25,336 bases of DNA from JBCCFW01 sp039029535 (GTDB lineage Bacteria > Acidobacteriota > JBCCFW01). Shown here piece after piece: positions 6,750 through 15,545 of this stretch (the first letter of the stretch is position 1; every line of letters starts with the position of its first letter). The DNA is taken from NCBI GenBank assembly GCA_039029535.1, contig JBCCFW010000105.1, positions 1 through 25,336 on the forward strand, written 5' to 3'. Under the pieces are notes generated by a model. The model saw nothing but the letters and a program-made list of their open reading frames with translations, did no database searches and was not told the origin of the DNA. The position numbers were made by a program, and so were the translations under genes.

Positions 6750-9038
6750 ATGACAACCAAGGTGCGGGGAAACTGCCGAATTCGGCGGTCTCTTCGGGTG
6801 ACGGCGCTCCTGGCTGCAATGCTCACGCTCGGGACGACGGCGAATGCCGTCATCGAGTGGATCGGTGAGCCTCCCTTGTCGGAGGGGCGTGGCAACCACG
6901 CCGGTGGCGTGATCGACGGCCACATCTACATCGCGGGCGGGGGTGCGATCCTCACCTTCGAGCGGGTGGACTTCGACAGCATCGTCATCTTCGACACGCT
7001 GCGCGACGTGTGGGACGAGTCGGCGCCGCCGCTGCTCGGCGGCGGTCGAGCGTGGACCTCCGGTGCGGTCGCGACGGTCGGGGGCGACGAGAAGTTCTTC
7101 GTCGTCGGAGGCGGGAACCTGGGAGCCGGCGAGGTCGACCCGCGCAGTGACGTCATCATGTTCGACCCCGTCGACCGCGACTGGACCGCGGTCGCGACGC
7201 TTCCGGACTCGCGCTCGCTCGGCGTGGTCTCGGTCGTTCACGACAACCTCGTCTACATCATCGGTGGACACGACACGGGCTTCGCCGACCTGAGCGACAC
7301 GGTCAGCGTGTTCGATCCCGAGTCGATGCCTTGGACCATCGACCTACTCACCACGCCGCAGTCGCGCATCCCGCCGATCTTCGGTCGAGTGGGACGCAGC
7401 AACGCAGCGGCCGCCGTGCATGGGAACCGCATCTTCCTGTTCGGCGGTTACCACGGCGCGGGCGGCTACGGCACGGCCACGCCGCTCACCAACATCTTCG
7501 ACATCGCCACGCAGTCGTGGAGCTTCGGCACGCCCTTCCCGGGGCCGGGCTTCGCCGAGGCGGCGGCCGTGACGGTGGGTGATCACATCTGGGTCATCGG
7601 CGGCTACGACGGGTCGTTCCTCGCCTACTCGACCGTGCGGGTCTATGACCCGGCCACCGACACGTGGCTCACCGACGAGACGGCGCTCGAGTGCCTGACC
7701 GACTCACCGCCGGCCATCACCAACGGGCGCAACGCACTCAGCGCGCACTACCTCCCGACGGGACCGACGGGGCCGGCCGTGCACGTGGTCGGCGGCATGC
7801 ACCGCCTGGACTTCTTCGTCCGCTGTCACGAGTCGAGCGTCGAGCCCGGCTGCCCGGGCCTGCCGGACGTCGATGACGACGGCATCCTCGGCGGCTGCGA
7901 CAACTGTCAGGAAGTTCCGAATCCCGGTCAGGAAGACGCGGACGCTGACAGCGTGGGTGATGCCTGCGACAACTGCCTCGACACGTGGAACCCGAGCCAG
8001 GCGGACGCCGACCGGGACGGTCTCGGGGATGCTTGCGACAACTGCCCCGAGATCCTCAACGACCAAACCGACACCGACATGGACGGTGCGGGCGACGCTT
8101 GCGACAACTGTCCGGGGCAGCCCAACCCGACGCAGCTCGACCGCGACGGTGACGGCCTGGGCGACGACTGCGACATCTGTCCGGCCGATGCCGATCCGGG
8201 TCAGGAAGACACCGACGGCGACGGCCTCGGTGATGCCTGCGATCCCTGCCCGACCGACACCGACAACGACATGGATGGTGACGGCGTCTGCATCGACGGC
8301 GATGGCGACGGCATCCCCGGCAACAACCCCTGTCCGGACGGCGTGACCATGGGTTGCGACGACAACTGCAGCGACACGACGAACCCGGGTCAGGGCGACA
8401 TGGACGGTGACGGAGAGGGCGACGAGTGCGAGAACGCCGAGCCTCCCGACTTCGCGGGCCTGCTCGAGATCTGCGAGAGCCGATCGGTTCGCGACGATCC
8501 GAATGTCCTGCTCCAGTGGGCGCCGGCCAGTGGCGGGAGCGTGCCGCCGATCACCTACGTGATCTGGCGGAGCAACAGCCTGCCGGTCGACCCGGGCTCG
8601 GATCCTCTGGTCGACGGCTTCACGGGGACGAGCTACACCGACGACACGGTGGCTTGTGGTCAGACCTATCACTACCTCGTGCGAGCCCAGGACTCGTCCA
8701 TCCCGCCGGCCCAGGACGACAACCTCGAGGTGCGCACGGTGAACGTGTACTGCTCGGACCCGCTCGTGCCGGATCCCATGCCGGACCTTCGCGTTCGTCG
8801 GGACACGCGCGATCGGCCGGTGCTGAGCTGGTTGGATTACGAGCAGCCGGCCTGGGTGTCGCACTACAACGTCCGACGCACGGACATGAAGGTGCTCATC
8901 CCCGGCGACGTGCACGCCACCACGACGGCTCCGTCCTGGACCGATCCGGACACGCCGGGCGTGATCTGGTTCTACGACGTCCGAGCGGTGCAGGCCTGCG
9001 GGAACCACGAGAGCCGGGTGCCCTGGCGGAGTCCGTAG
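6750..9038 (+). CDS. Secreted Kelch-repeat protein with thrombospondin type-3 repeats and FnIII-like C-terminus
   Basis: A 762-residue exported protein. A Sec signal peptide is clear: basic RIRRSLR, a hydrophobic run and cleavage after ANA (about residue 33). Residues about 45-345 form Kelch-type blades, with recurring units such as IYIAGGG, FFVVGGG, VYIIGGH, IFLFGGY, HIWVIGGY followed by VFDP/VYDPATDTW. Residues about 374-560 hold calcium-binding TSP3 repeats (CDNC...NPxQxDxDxDGxGDxC). The C-terminus (about 575-762) contains two FnIII-like modules (VLLQWAPASGG..., PVLSWLDYEQPAW...). Such proteins are usually surface or matrix proteins in Myxococcota, Acidobacteriota and Planctomycetes, and the repeats act as stiff calcium-dependent stalks. 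No sorting anchor was seen at the C-terminus. The ATG at 6750 has no ribosome-binding site, and the transcript may be leaderless. A TGC-loop hairpin cluster follows the stop. Confidence 0.88.
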   Translation: MTTKVRGNCRIRRSLRVTALLAAMLTLGTTANAVIEWIGEPPLSEGRGNHAGGVIDGHIYIAGGGAILTFERVDFDSIVIFDTLRDVWDESAPPLLGGGRAWTSGAVATVGGDEKFFVVGGGNLGAGEVDPRSDVIMFDPVDRDWTAVATLPDSRSLGVVSVVHDNLVYIIGGHDTGFADLSDTVSVFDPESMPWTIDLLTTPQSRIPPIFGRVGRSNAAAAVHGNRIFLFGGYHGAGGYGTATPLTNIFDIATQSWSFGTPFPGPGFAEAAAVTVGDHIWVIGGYDGSFLAYSTVRVYDPATDTWLTDETALECLTDSPPAITNGRNALSAHYLPTGPTGPAVHVVGGMHRLDFFVRCHESSVEPGCPGLPDVDDDGILGGCDNCQEVPNPGQEDADADSVGDACDNCLDTWNPSQADADRDGLGDACDNCPEILNDQTDTDMDGAGDACDNCPGQPNPTQLDRDGDGLGDDCDICPADADPGQEDTDGDGLGDACDPCPTDTDNDMDGDGVCIDGDGDGIPGNNPCPDGVTMGCDDNCSDTTNPGQGDMDGDGEGDECENAEPPDFAGLLEICESRSVRDDPNVLLQWAPASGGSVPPITYVIWRSNSLPVDPGSDPLVDGFTGTSYTDDTVACGQTYHYLVRAQDSSIPPAQDDNLEVRTVNVYCSDPLVPDPMPDLRVRRDTRDRPVLSWLDYEQPAWVSHYNVRRTDMKVLIPGDVHATTTAPSWTDPDTPGVIWFYDVRAVQACGNHESRVPWRSP
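7866..8429 (+). repeat. TSP3-encoding tandem repeats (about 69-bp unit)
   Basis: Within the Kelch gene, units of 22-23 codons beginning TGC GAC AAC TG(T/C) recur from 7896: CDNC, CDNC, CDNC, CDNC, CDIC, CDPC, then a longer acidic unit and CDDNC. Each unit carries D-x-D-x-DG calcium-binding loops. The array diverges at the DNA level, so it is an old protein repeat and not a CRISPR or recent satellite. Confidence 0.85.
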
Positions 9039-9043
9039 GACGA

Positions 9044-9093
9044 CCCGAGAGCTCGGTTCGAGGGTGTTCGGTGCGCCGAACACCGCTCTCGGG
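9044..9093 (+). terminator. Structured 3' element able to form a three-way junction
   Basis: Five nt after the Kelch stop: CCCGAGAG (9044-9051) pairs with CTCTCGGG (9086-9093). Inside lie CTCG-GTT-CGAG (9052-9062) and GGTGTTCGG-TGCG-CCGAACACC (9063-9084, nine perfect pairs). All three stems are perfect and abut, with only G9085 unpaired at the junction. GAAAGG follows instead of a U-tract, so it may be a stabilising 3' end or an unconventional terminator. Confidence 0.6.
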
Positions 9094-9216
9094 AAAGGAG
9101 TGCCGGCACTAGCGGCCATCCGTCTGGAGCCTTAGATTGGGCTCAGTCCCCGCTTGGTCCTTGGAGCGACCGTGCGGTGACGGCGGGAGGACGACGTGAG
9201 GGAGGAGACGTGCGCC

Positions 9217-12200
9217 ATGAGCCGGAGGGTGACCTCTGGGCTCGTCTTGCTGATGGTTGTCCTGGGCCTGTTCCTGGCGCAGCCGGTGGTGGCCTCCCTG
9301 GACGTCCCTTGTGTCCATGAAGGGGAGCTCGCCTGCACCGACGACCCCTTCGAGCCGCAGCCGATCCCGGCGTGCTGTGAGCCGAGTCCGATCGGGCCGG
9401 GAGGCTCCTTCGAGACCATGTCGGTCACCGGCACCGGTGGCATCGTGCTGGCGTCTTTCGACGGCATTCCTCATTGGCTGATCGCGCGCGACGGCTCAGG
9501 GGCCTGTGTCGGGATCGAGTTCGGTTTCGTGGAGTTCCCGACGCGAGAGGGTGAGGTCTACGAGCTGACCATCAAGGCTCATGACGGCTGGTGGTGTGGC
9601 CCGTACACGCTGGTCATCGTCGAGGGCGAGTGTCCCATCGGGAGCCTGCCGTACTGCGTGGACGACTGCACTTGCGGCACGGGATCCAACAATGACGACG
9701 TGCCGGACTGTCCGGCAGTCGAGGAGCTCCTCGCCGAGGCCGTCCGAGAGGTGGGCGGGGCAGAGCGTGAGGAGTACTGCACGATCCAGGCGGCCGTCGA
9801 TGCCGCCTCGTCGGGCGACGTGATTCTTCTCCATGACGGTGAATACCTGGAGAACGTCGTCGTCTCGGCCAAGAACGTGGAGATCCGGGCATGCACCGAT
9901 GCAGCCGTCACGTGGCGACCGGAGACGCCCGAGCCGGTGCTGACCGTGTCGGAGACCGAGAGGTTGGAGGTGAGCGGCGTGACCTTCGAGGGACGCGATT
10001 TCGGGCTGGAGCGTCCGGTGGAGGGTGGAGCCATTCTCGCCGAGAACTCGGGCCTGGTCGTGTCTGGCTGTGGATTCTCTGGCTTCCGTGTTCAGGGAGC
10101 AGGGGGAGCCATCCGTGGGAGCGAGTTGAGCCACTGTGAGCTGCGGAGGTGTGAGTTCACTGCGAACTCGGCCGAGGTTGGTGGGGCCGTGTCTCTCTGG
10201 CGCTGCGCCCAGGAGGGCGGTCAGGAAGTCGTGATGGCTGAGTGCAACTTCCTCTGGAACGAGGTGCCTCTCAGCGGCCACGAGCACCACCGTGGAGGAG
10301 CCATCGATCTCGAGGAGTGTTTCGGAGTGACGATCTCGGAGAGCAAGTTCCTCGGGAACGAGGCGAGCATGGGTGGAGGCGTGTCGGTAGCCAACTCGGG
10401 AAGGGAACTCGACTCGGAGCGCGTGAGTCTCGACTCCTGTGCGGTGGGGAAGGCAGGGGTGAATGAGGACGGGCAGCTCCTCGGTAACACCGCGGCCGCG
10501 TTCGGTGGGGGGCTCTATGTCTTGGACTCGTGGGTCTCGGTCCTCGAGTCTCGATTCGAGGGGAACTTCGCAGACGTTGGAGGAGGGCTTGCGGGGCGGG
10601 GTTTCGGAGACCTCGAAGAGGTACCAGACGAGGAGATCAGTGACCTGGTCTTGATCGAGCCCGAGCTTGGTCCCATCAGCGATGGGCAACTGAGTCTTCG
10701 AGAGTCGTGGGTTGTCAAGAACACGGCCCTGCTCGCGGGAGGAGGGCTTGCCATCGTGGGCGATGAACCCTACTCGAACCTCATCGGTGGTGACGTCGTT
10801 GGAGGCCTCCAAATCGTGATGAACCGGGGAGTCGTCTCGGAGAACGTCGTTCCGAATCGCGAGCTAGGAGATGGAGCAGGAGGTGGCTTCGTACTGGGCG
10901 GATTCGAGTCGCTAGGAAGCCGTCTGGAGGGTGTTCGGGTGACCTCCAATCAAGCTGGTACCGGAGGCGGCGGCATCGTCGTGGCACAGGGGACCCTGAG
11001 CCTGGTCGTGACTCGCGTCGAGATCGAAGACGTGGACATGGAAGTCCAGACCGTGATCTCTAGTCCGCACTTCGAGAAGAACATCGCGAGGCGCGGCGAT
11101 GGTGGAGGCTTGATGATCGGGTCGCGTGCTCGACTCGCGATGCTCTCTGGAACTCTCGATGACGAGGCGATGGTTCTTGACTCCAACGAGTCACCTCTGG
11201 GGCGAGGCGGAGGCTTGCACGTCGACTGCGGTGCGAAGGTGAGCCTGTTGGCCAACACCGACTTTCTTCGGAATGCGGGTCTCAGCGGTGGTGGCGTGAG
11301 TGTCGATGGGGCGGAGGTGACGCTCGAGCGAGCTCTGTTCGAAGGCAATTCGGCGACACTGACAAGTACGGGGCTGGCTTCGTTCGCAGGAAGTGGAGGT
11401 GGTGTCGCCGTGCAGAGGTCGGGTTGCCACCAAGCGGAGACAGTTGTCCTGATTTCGGAGTCAACGCTCGCCTCCAACCGAGCGGCGAGAGATGGTGGTG
11501 CAGTCTTCGTCGAAGGTAGTGCGAGTCCTTCGTCGATGCATGGCTTGCGGGCCTCCTTTGCCGAGGTCGTGTTCGATGGCAACACGAGCGATGAGGGGAT
11601 CGTGCTCGATGGTTTATCGGATGCCTATCCCTCGCTGGCTCCGGCCGGGGAGTTGAGCGCGGCCAACGTTGCGTTGGTCACGGAACGAAGCGAGCAGCTC
11701 TCGCTTCAAGTGAACCGATGTGAGCTTCGCGGACATGAGAGCGTTGATGGAAGACTCTCTGCAGCACTTTGGGTGATGGCGCCAACCGCTGAGGTCGAGA
11801 GCATTCCCGTCACGCTCGGTGCCAATTCGCACGAGGGTAACTCGATCGGCCTTGCCTGGACGGGTCCCGTTCGCGTGATGTCAACAGGAAGTAGTGTCTC
11901 TGACGGTGACTTCGGCTATCTCGCCTGGGATGGTGCTGGCGTGAGGAGTGAGCTCCGGCAAGTTCAGTTTCTGGGGAACTCGAGAGGGTTGGTGCTGCGG
12001 GATGCGAGGTCTGATGTCTCCAGTGGCCTGTTCGAGGAGAATGAAGTGGGCGTGGAATTGTGGCCGACACGGAGCGTGCTCGACGAGAGCATCTGGTTGA
12101 ATCTGACCCAGAGCGAGTTGGCCACGACGCTTGCGAGCCCGGTCTCACGGGGAGTGGTTCTTCATCTCGAGGACGCTCCAGGCGCTGTCAGGGCGAATGT

Positions 12201-12429
12201 CGACTTCACGAATCTGGCGGGCTACCATGAAGAAGGCAGCTTCGCGATTGCAGTCTTGGATTCGAGAGGGAGGCTGGTGAGGTGTCCAAGCGGACCGCAT
12301 TCAGTCTTGGCGCGCAGGAACTCATGGGGTTGTCCTGGTGGCGCTAGGTGCGGAGAGGGGCTAGGTGATGACGAGTGCAGCCGGGTGACGGGCCTCGTGG
12401 ATTTCAGCGAAGCGCTCGGTGGGCGCTAG
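9217..12429 (+). CDS. Large exported Pmp-like right-handed parallel beta-helix protein
   Basis: About 1070 residues. I place the start at ATG 9217: AGGAG at 9203-9207 has 9-nt spacing and the product then begins with a textbook signal peptide (MSRRVTSG, hydrophobic LVLLMVVLGLFLA, cleavage near PVVA). GTG 9196, preceded by GGGAGG, is the alternative and would add an acidic seven-residue extension. A Cys-rich N-terminal domain (to about residue 180) precedes the beta-helix entry motif TIQAAVDAASSGDVILL (189 on). Then come many rungs of the GGA(I/V/L)...F..N type (e.g. GGAIDLEECFG, SKFLGNEASMGGGVSV, SRFEGNFADVGGGL). GG(A/G) plus FxxN is the pattern of chlamydial polymorphic outer-membrane proteins. 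No autotransporter barrel is evident at the C-terminus, so surface anchoring is unknown. Adhesin or polysaccharide-binding roles are possible. Third-position G/C looks lower than in neighbouring operons. Confidence 0.85.
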   Translation: MSRRVTSGLVLLMVVLGLFLAQPVVASLDVPCVHEGELACTDDPFEPQPIPACCEPSPIGPGGSFETMSVTGTGGIVLASFDGIPHWLIARDGSGACVGIEFGFVEFPTREGEVYELTIKAHDGWWCGPYTLVIVEGECPIGSLPYCVDDCTCGTGSNNDDVPDCPAVEELLAEAVREVGGAEREEYCTIQAAVDAASSGDVILLHDGEYLENVVVSAKNVEIRACTDAAVTWRPETPEPVLTVSETERLEVSGVTFEGRDFGLERPVEGGAILAENSGLVVSGCGFSGFRVQGAGGAIRGSELSHCELRRCEFTANSAEVGGAVSLWRCAQEGGQEVVMAECNFLWNEVPLSGHEHHRGGAIDLEECFGVTISESKFLGNEASMGGGVSVANSGRELDSERVSLDSCAVGKAGVNEDGQLLGNTAAAFGGGLYVLDSWVSVLESRFEGNFADVGGGLAGRGFGDLEEVPDEEISDLVLIEPELGPISDGQLSLRESWVVKNTALLAGGGLAIVGDEPYSNLIGGDVVGGLQIVMNRGVVSENVVPNRELGDGAGGGFVLGGFESLGSRLEGVRVTSNQAGTGGGGIVVAQGTLSLVVTRVEIEDVDMEVQTVISSPHFEKNIARRGDGGGLMIGSRARLAMLSGTLDDEAMVLDSNESPLGRGGGLHVDCGAKVSLLANTDFLRNAGLSGGGVSVDGAEVTLERALFEGNSATLTSTGLASFAGSGGGVAVQRSGCHQAETVVLISESTLASNRAARDGGAVFVEGSASPSSMHGLRASFAEVVFDGNTSDEGIVLDGLSDAYPSLAPAGELSAANVALVTERSEQLSLQVNRCELRGHESVDGRLSAALWVMAPTAEVESIPVTLGANSHEGNSIGLAWTGPVRVMSTGSSVSDGDFGYLAWDGAGVRSELRQVQFLGNSRGLVLRDARSDVSSGLFEENEVGVELWPTRSVLDESIWLNLTQSELATTLASPVSRGVVLHLEDAPGAVRANVDFTNLAGYHEEGSFAIAVLDSRGRLVRCPSGPHSVLARRNSWGCPGGARCGEGLGDDECSRVTGLVDFSEALGGR

Positions 12430-12470
12430 GGAGTGGGAGACGTGGTGAACGCGGACTCTGAGGAGGCGGC

Positions 12471-13631
12471 ATGAATGCACTCATGATTGGGTTGATCTTC
12501 TTGATGATGGGCTCGGTCCAGAGCTGGCGTACGCAGCCACCCGGCGATTCGGCATTGCAGGAGCCCCCGAGGGAAACGCTGGGAGGCTTCGGGGCTCGCC
12601 TCCTCGCTGCTGCTGAGGATCGAACGGCAAGAGCTCGGATCTTTCGCGAAGCGGATGAGGCCGGTTTCGCTCCCAAGCAAGTGGTTGGCGCTCAGGGGCT
12701 GGGTGCCGAACTGGTGGTGGCCAAAGAGCGAGAGCAACTGCGTCGGTTGGCCAGAAGTGAGCCTGGCGATCTCCTCTGGCTCAGTAGGCAGCTCCTGATG
12801 CCATCCACGCGGAGTGCGATCTACGAGCGATTTCGCGCAGCCAAGGACTCAGAGCAGGCGTCTCGCCATCTACGGCTCCTTCGGGATGACACGCCATCCG
12901 CCAACGCCGCATTTCTGGTGAACTTACTCGTCGATGGTGCTATCGAGATGCGTCATCGGCGCGTAGTTGTCACTGTTCTTCGAGGGAGCGTTCGCTGGCT
13001 CGCGCCCGAGGACGTTCGCCGACTCCTTGCGGTCGTCGCCAATCTCGAAACAGACAGGGGGCTGCGCGAGGGTATCGCCGAGATGCTCTGTGCCGGCCTT
13101 CACGAAGACAGGCACTCGGAAGAGCTGAAGTTGGCGGCCCGCATGCTACTCCGGCCCGAGCTGGACTACCCATTGCGCAGTCTCGATGCTTGCGTGAGCC
13201 ATCGCGTCGGTCGCGAGATACGCGATGGGGTTCGGGAGCGATACCCCGAGTTCGCCACCGATACCTCTCTACCGGTGCGCGACCGGAAGTGGGCACTCAA
13301 CCGGCATCTCAAGTCCGATCCCGTCAAGAACTGGGATTGGTTCATCGCGCAACTGGAACACGCGGATCCAGAGATGCGAGCTTGGATCGTGGATTGGATC
13401 CGGACCGCTGGCATCGAGGCTATCGTGATGGCCGATCCGGAGCGAGCCAGCGAGCGGCTCGAACGGTTGCTCATTGCCTTGGAGACGGCTGGTCGTGACT
13501 TGAATAGCTCGAGCGAGCGCAAGCCAGTCAACGAGGCGGTCGAGCGCGTTCGGTCCCTACGGCTGCGAATCGAAAGGCATCTGGCGGCCAAACGTCGTCT
13601 GCGGGCCCGACAGCACGAGTCCGCCCGCTGA
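12471..13631 (+). CDS. Exported helical protein of unknown function
   Basis: A 386-residue protein I do not recognise. It begins at ATG 12471 after AGGAGG (12461-12466, 4-nt spacer); ATG 12483 is a later alternative. MNALMIGLIFLMMGSVQS is a short signal peptide or anchor with no lipobox Cys. The rest is charged, Arg/Leu/Glu rich and probably all alpha-helical, with repeated segments such as LLWLSRQLLMPSTRSAIYERF and APEDVRRLLAVVANLETDRGLREGIAEML that could be HEAT-like, but I cannot define a repeat. It follows the beta-helix gene by 41 nt on the same strand and is probably cotranscribed, so it may serve the same surface structure. Its TGA directly abuts the convergent kinase gene's stop (TGA|TCA). 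Codon use resembles the beta-helix gene more than the kinase operon. Confidence 0.7.
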   Translation: MNALMIGLIFLMMGSVQSWRTQPPGDSALQEPPRETLGGFGARLLAAAEDRTARARIFREADEAGFAPKQVVGAQGLGAELVVAKEREQLRRLARSEPGDLLWLSRQLLMPSTRSAIYERFRAAKDSEQASRHLRLLRDDTPSANAAFLVNLLVDGAIEMRHRRVVVTVLRGSVRWLAPEDVRRLLAVVANLETDRGLREGIAEMLCAGLHEDRHSEELKLAARMLLRPELDYPLRSLDACVSHRVGREIRDGVRERYPEFATDTSLPVRDRKWALNRHLKSDPVKNWDWFIAQLEHADPEMRAWIVDWIRTAGIEAIVMADPERASERLERLLIALETAGRDLNSSSERKPVNEAVERVRSLRLRIERHLAAKRRLRARQHESAR

Positions 13632-15545
13632 TCATCCTTCCGCGACCAACTCCGCCAAGCGCTCCGCCAGCTCTGCACACGAGCCCGGCCGATCCTCCGG
13701 GTCACGGGCCAGGCAGCGCAGCACGAGGTTCATGATGGCCTGACCACGCTCCTCGAGCTCGGAAGGCGCCTGCGGCGGAGTGCGGTTCACGATCTTGTAG
13801 AGGATCGCCCCGGCATGTCCGCCGTCGAAGGCCGGACGACCGACCAGCATCTCCCACAAGGTCGAACCGAGACTGAACAGGTCACTCCGTCCGTCCAGCG
13901 GGCGCTCCATGACCTGCTCGGGTGAGGCGTACGGCGGCGTCAGCACCGTCGAGCCATCGGCAGTGAGCCGTGAGTCGCTGGTGAGCCAGGCCAGCCCGAA
14001 GTCGACGATGCGCAGGCGACCGTTCGCGTCGAGGAGCAGGTTCTCCGGCTTGATGTCTCGGTGGATCACTCCCAGCGCGTGCGCCGCCGAGAGACCGAGC
14101 GCCGCCTGACCCGCTAGCCCCAAGGCCTCCGCCGTGGGCAGCGCGCCCTCGTCCGAGAGACGACGACGCAGGGTCCGGCCCGACACGCGCTCCATGACGA
14201 GATAGGGAAGCCCGCCGTCCTCACCCACGTCGTGCACGGCCACGATGTTCTCGTGGGCGATTCGGGCGGCCGCCCTTGCCTCGCGAAAGAAGCGCTCGCG
14301 TCGCAGCGTCGCCTGCTTCTCTTCTTCGACCTGGAGGATGACCTTGATCGCCACCTCGCGATCGAGCCTCCGATCACGCGCCGCGAAGACCTCGCCGAAG
14401 CCACCCGCTCCCAGGTTCGACTCCAGCAGGTAGCGCTCGCCCAACACGTCGCCGATGGCCGGGCCCGTGCCGCGTCGACCCGGCGCCCCTCCGGCCCGTG
14501 AGCGCGTGACCGCCTCGGGACGCGGCTCGTCCTCGGCGACGGCGCTCTCGGCTCGGTGCACGAGCCATTGACCGAAGGCCGAGCTGAACGGACGCCGCTC
14601 TCCGTCTTCCGACACGAGCAAGGCCCGGCGCTCGAGCCAGGCGATCTCCTGACCGTCGACGTCGTCGCGACCCTTGGCGGTTCGAACCAGGGTCCGCGCC
14701 TGACGACGATCGAGATGGGCCAGCGCATGGCGGAAGTGCGGCTCGGCATCTTCGAGGAAGGAGCGCTGCACGGCCACGCGACCCTCGCCGGCATGCTCCC
14801 AGATTGCGCTGGCCGCCTGCTGCGCGTGGAGCGGGTGACGTCCGGCCAGCTCCTTGACGATCGCGAGGTCGCCCTGGTCGAAGCGACGCCCGGCGCGGTC
14901 GCTCTCGGTGAGCACGAGCTGTTCCACCTCTTCCTGTTCGAGAAGACCGAGGTGCAAGGTGGTGAAGACGTTGAAGAAGGGGCTCTGCCGGACGTCGTGG
15001 CTGTGGCAGAGCTCCGTGAGCTCGACGAACGACGCCGTCACCCAGGCCAGGGCGTGGCAGTTCGTGAGGTAGCGGAGCCGACCGAAGAAGTCGGCGTCGA
15101 AGTGAGGATTGAGCGTGACCGTGTCGAACTCGTCGAGCAGGAAGACCACTCGGCAGCCCTCCTCGGTGAGCAGCTCGACCAGCTCGGTGAAGCGCTCCTC
15201 GGCGTCCTCCGCGTCGGTGACCTCCGGGATGGGCATGTCCCGCTTCCGGAGGAGGCGTTCGAGCTTGCTGGTGAGCTTGCCGAAGAACTTCTCGGTGCTC
15301 TGACTCCCCGAGGCCTCGAGATCGTGGTGGAGGAAGAGCAGGGGCGAGTCGCCCTCGCGGGCCTGCTCGATCGCCAGACGCTGGAGCAGCGAGCTCTTGC
15401 CGATGCGACGCGGGCCGACGATGGACACGCATTGCGGCTTCTCGGCGCCGGCCCGTGCCAGCAAGGTCGCCAGCGGTTGCGTGCGCCCGAAGAAGTGCTC
15501 CGGGTTGGTGATCGCCGAACGATGAAAGAAGGGGTTGGCGCTCAT
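13632..15545 (-). CDS. P-loop ATPase fused to a Hanks-type Ser/Thr protein kinase
   Basis: A 637-residue protein starting at ATG 15545, whose ATGA overlaps the stop of the upstream ATPase gene. N-terminal ATPase (AAA_16/ATPase_2-like): NPEHFFGR entry motif, Walker A GPRRIGKSS (44-52, K50) and Walker B VVFLLDEFD (133-141). Helical lid and winged-helix-like sequence runs to about 335. A Pro/Arg/Gly linker (about 335-365) leads to a complete kinase domain: glycine loop GAGGFGEV (379-386), VAIK (K401), HRDIKPEN (495-502), DFG (515-517), PPYASPE (537-543) and DxxSLG. All key catalytic residues are present, so it should be active. There is no transmembrane segment. The kinase is C-terminal, opposite to the usual bacterial kinase-sensor order; the ATPase probably senses or oligomerises and turns kinase activity on. 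Extension of the frame to 15920 is rejected, as that region encodes the other gene. Confidence 0.9.
   Translation of the reverse strand: MSANPFFHRSAITNPEHFFGRTQPLATLLARAGAEKPQCVSIVGPRRIGKSSLLQRLAIEQAREGDSPLLFLHHDLEASGSQSTEKFFGKLTSKLERLLRKRDMPIPEVTDAEDAEERFTELVELLTEEGCRVVFLLDEFDTVTLNPHFDADFFGRLRYLTNCHALAWVTASFVELTELCHSHDVRQSPFFNVFTTLHLGLLEQEEVEQLVLTESDRAGRRFDQGDLAIVKELAGRHPLHAQQAASAIWEHAGEGRVAVQRSFLEDAEPHFRHALAHLDRRQARTLVRTAKGRDDVDGQEIAWLERRALLVSEDGERRPFSSAFGQWLVHRAESAVAEDEPRPEAVTRSRAGGAPGRRGTGPAIGDVLGERYLLESNLGAGGFGEVFAARDRRLDREVAIKVILQVEEEKQATLRRERFFREARAAARIAHENIVAVHDVGEDGGLPYLVMERVSGRTLRRRLSDEGALPTAEALGLAGQAALGLSAAHALGVIHRDIKPENLLLDANGRLRIVDFGLAWLTSDSRLTADGSTVLTPPYASPEQVMERPLDGRSDLFSLGSTLWEMLVGRPAFDGGHAGAILYKIVNRTPPQAPSELEERGQAIMNLVLRCLARDPEDRPGSCAELAERLAELVAEG

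Noticed and set aside
7896..8429. Regular repeats resembling a CRISPR array
   Set aside because: The units are in-frame TSP3 codons with divergent DNA, not identical repeats with unique spacers.
7704..9119. 471-codon minus-strand frame opposite the Kelch/TSP3 gene
   Set aside because: Repetitive Val/Ala product mirrors the TSP3 repeats on the other strand; no start support.
13629..13634. TGATCA palindrome made of two abutting stop codons
   Set aside because: A six-base coincidence of convergent genes; no hairpin around it.
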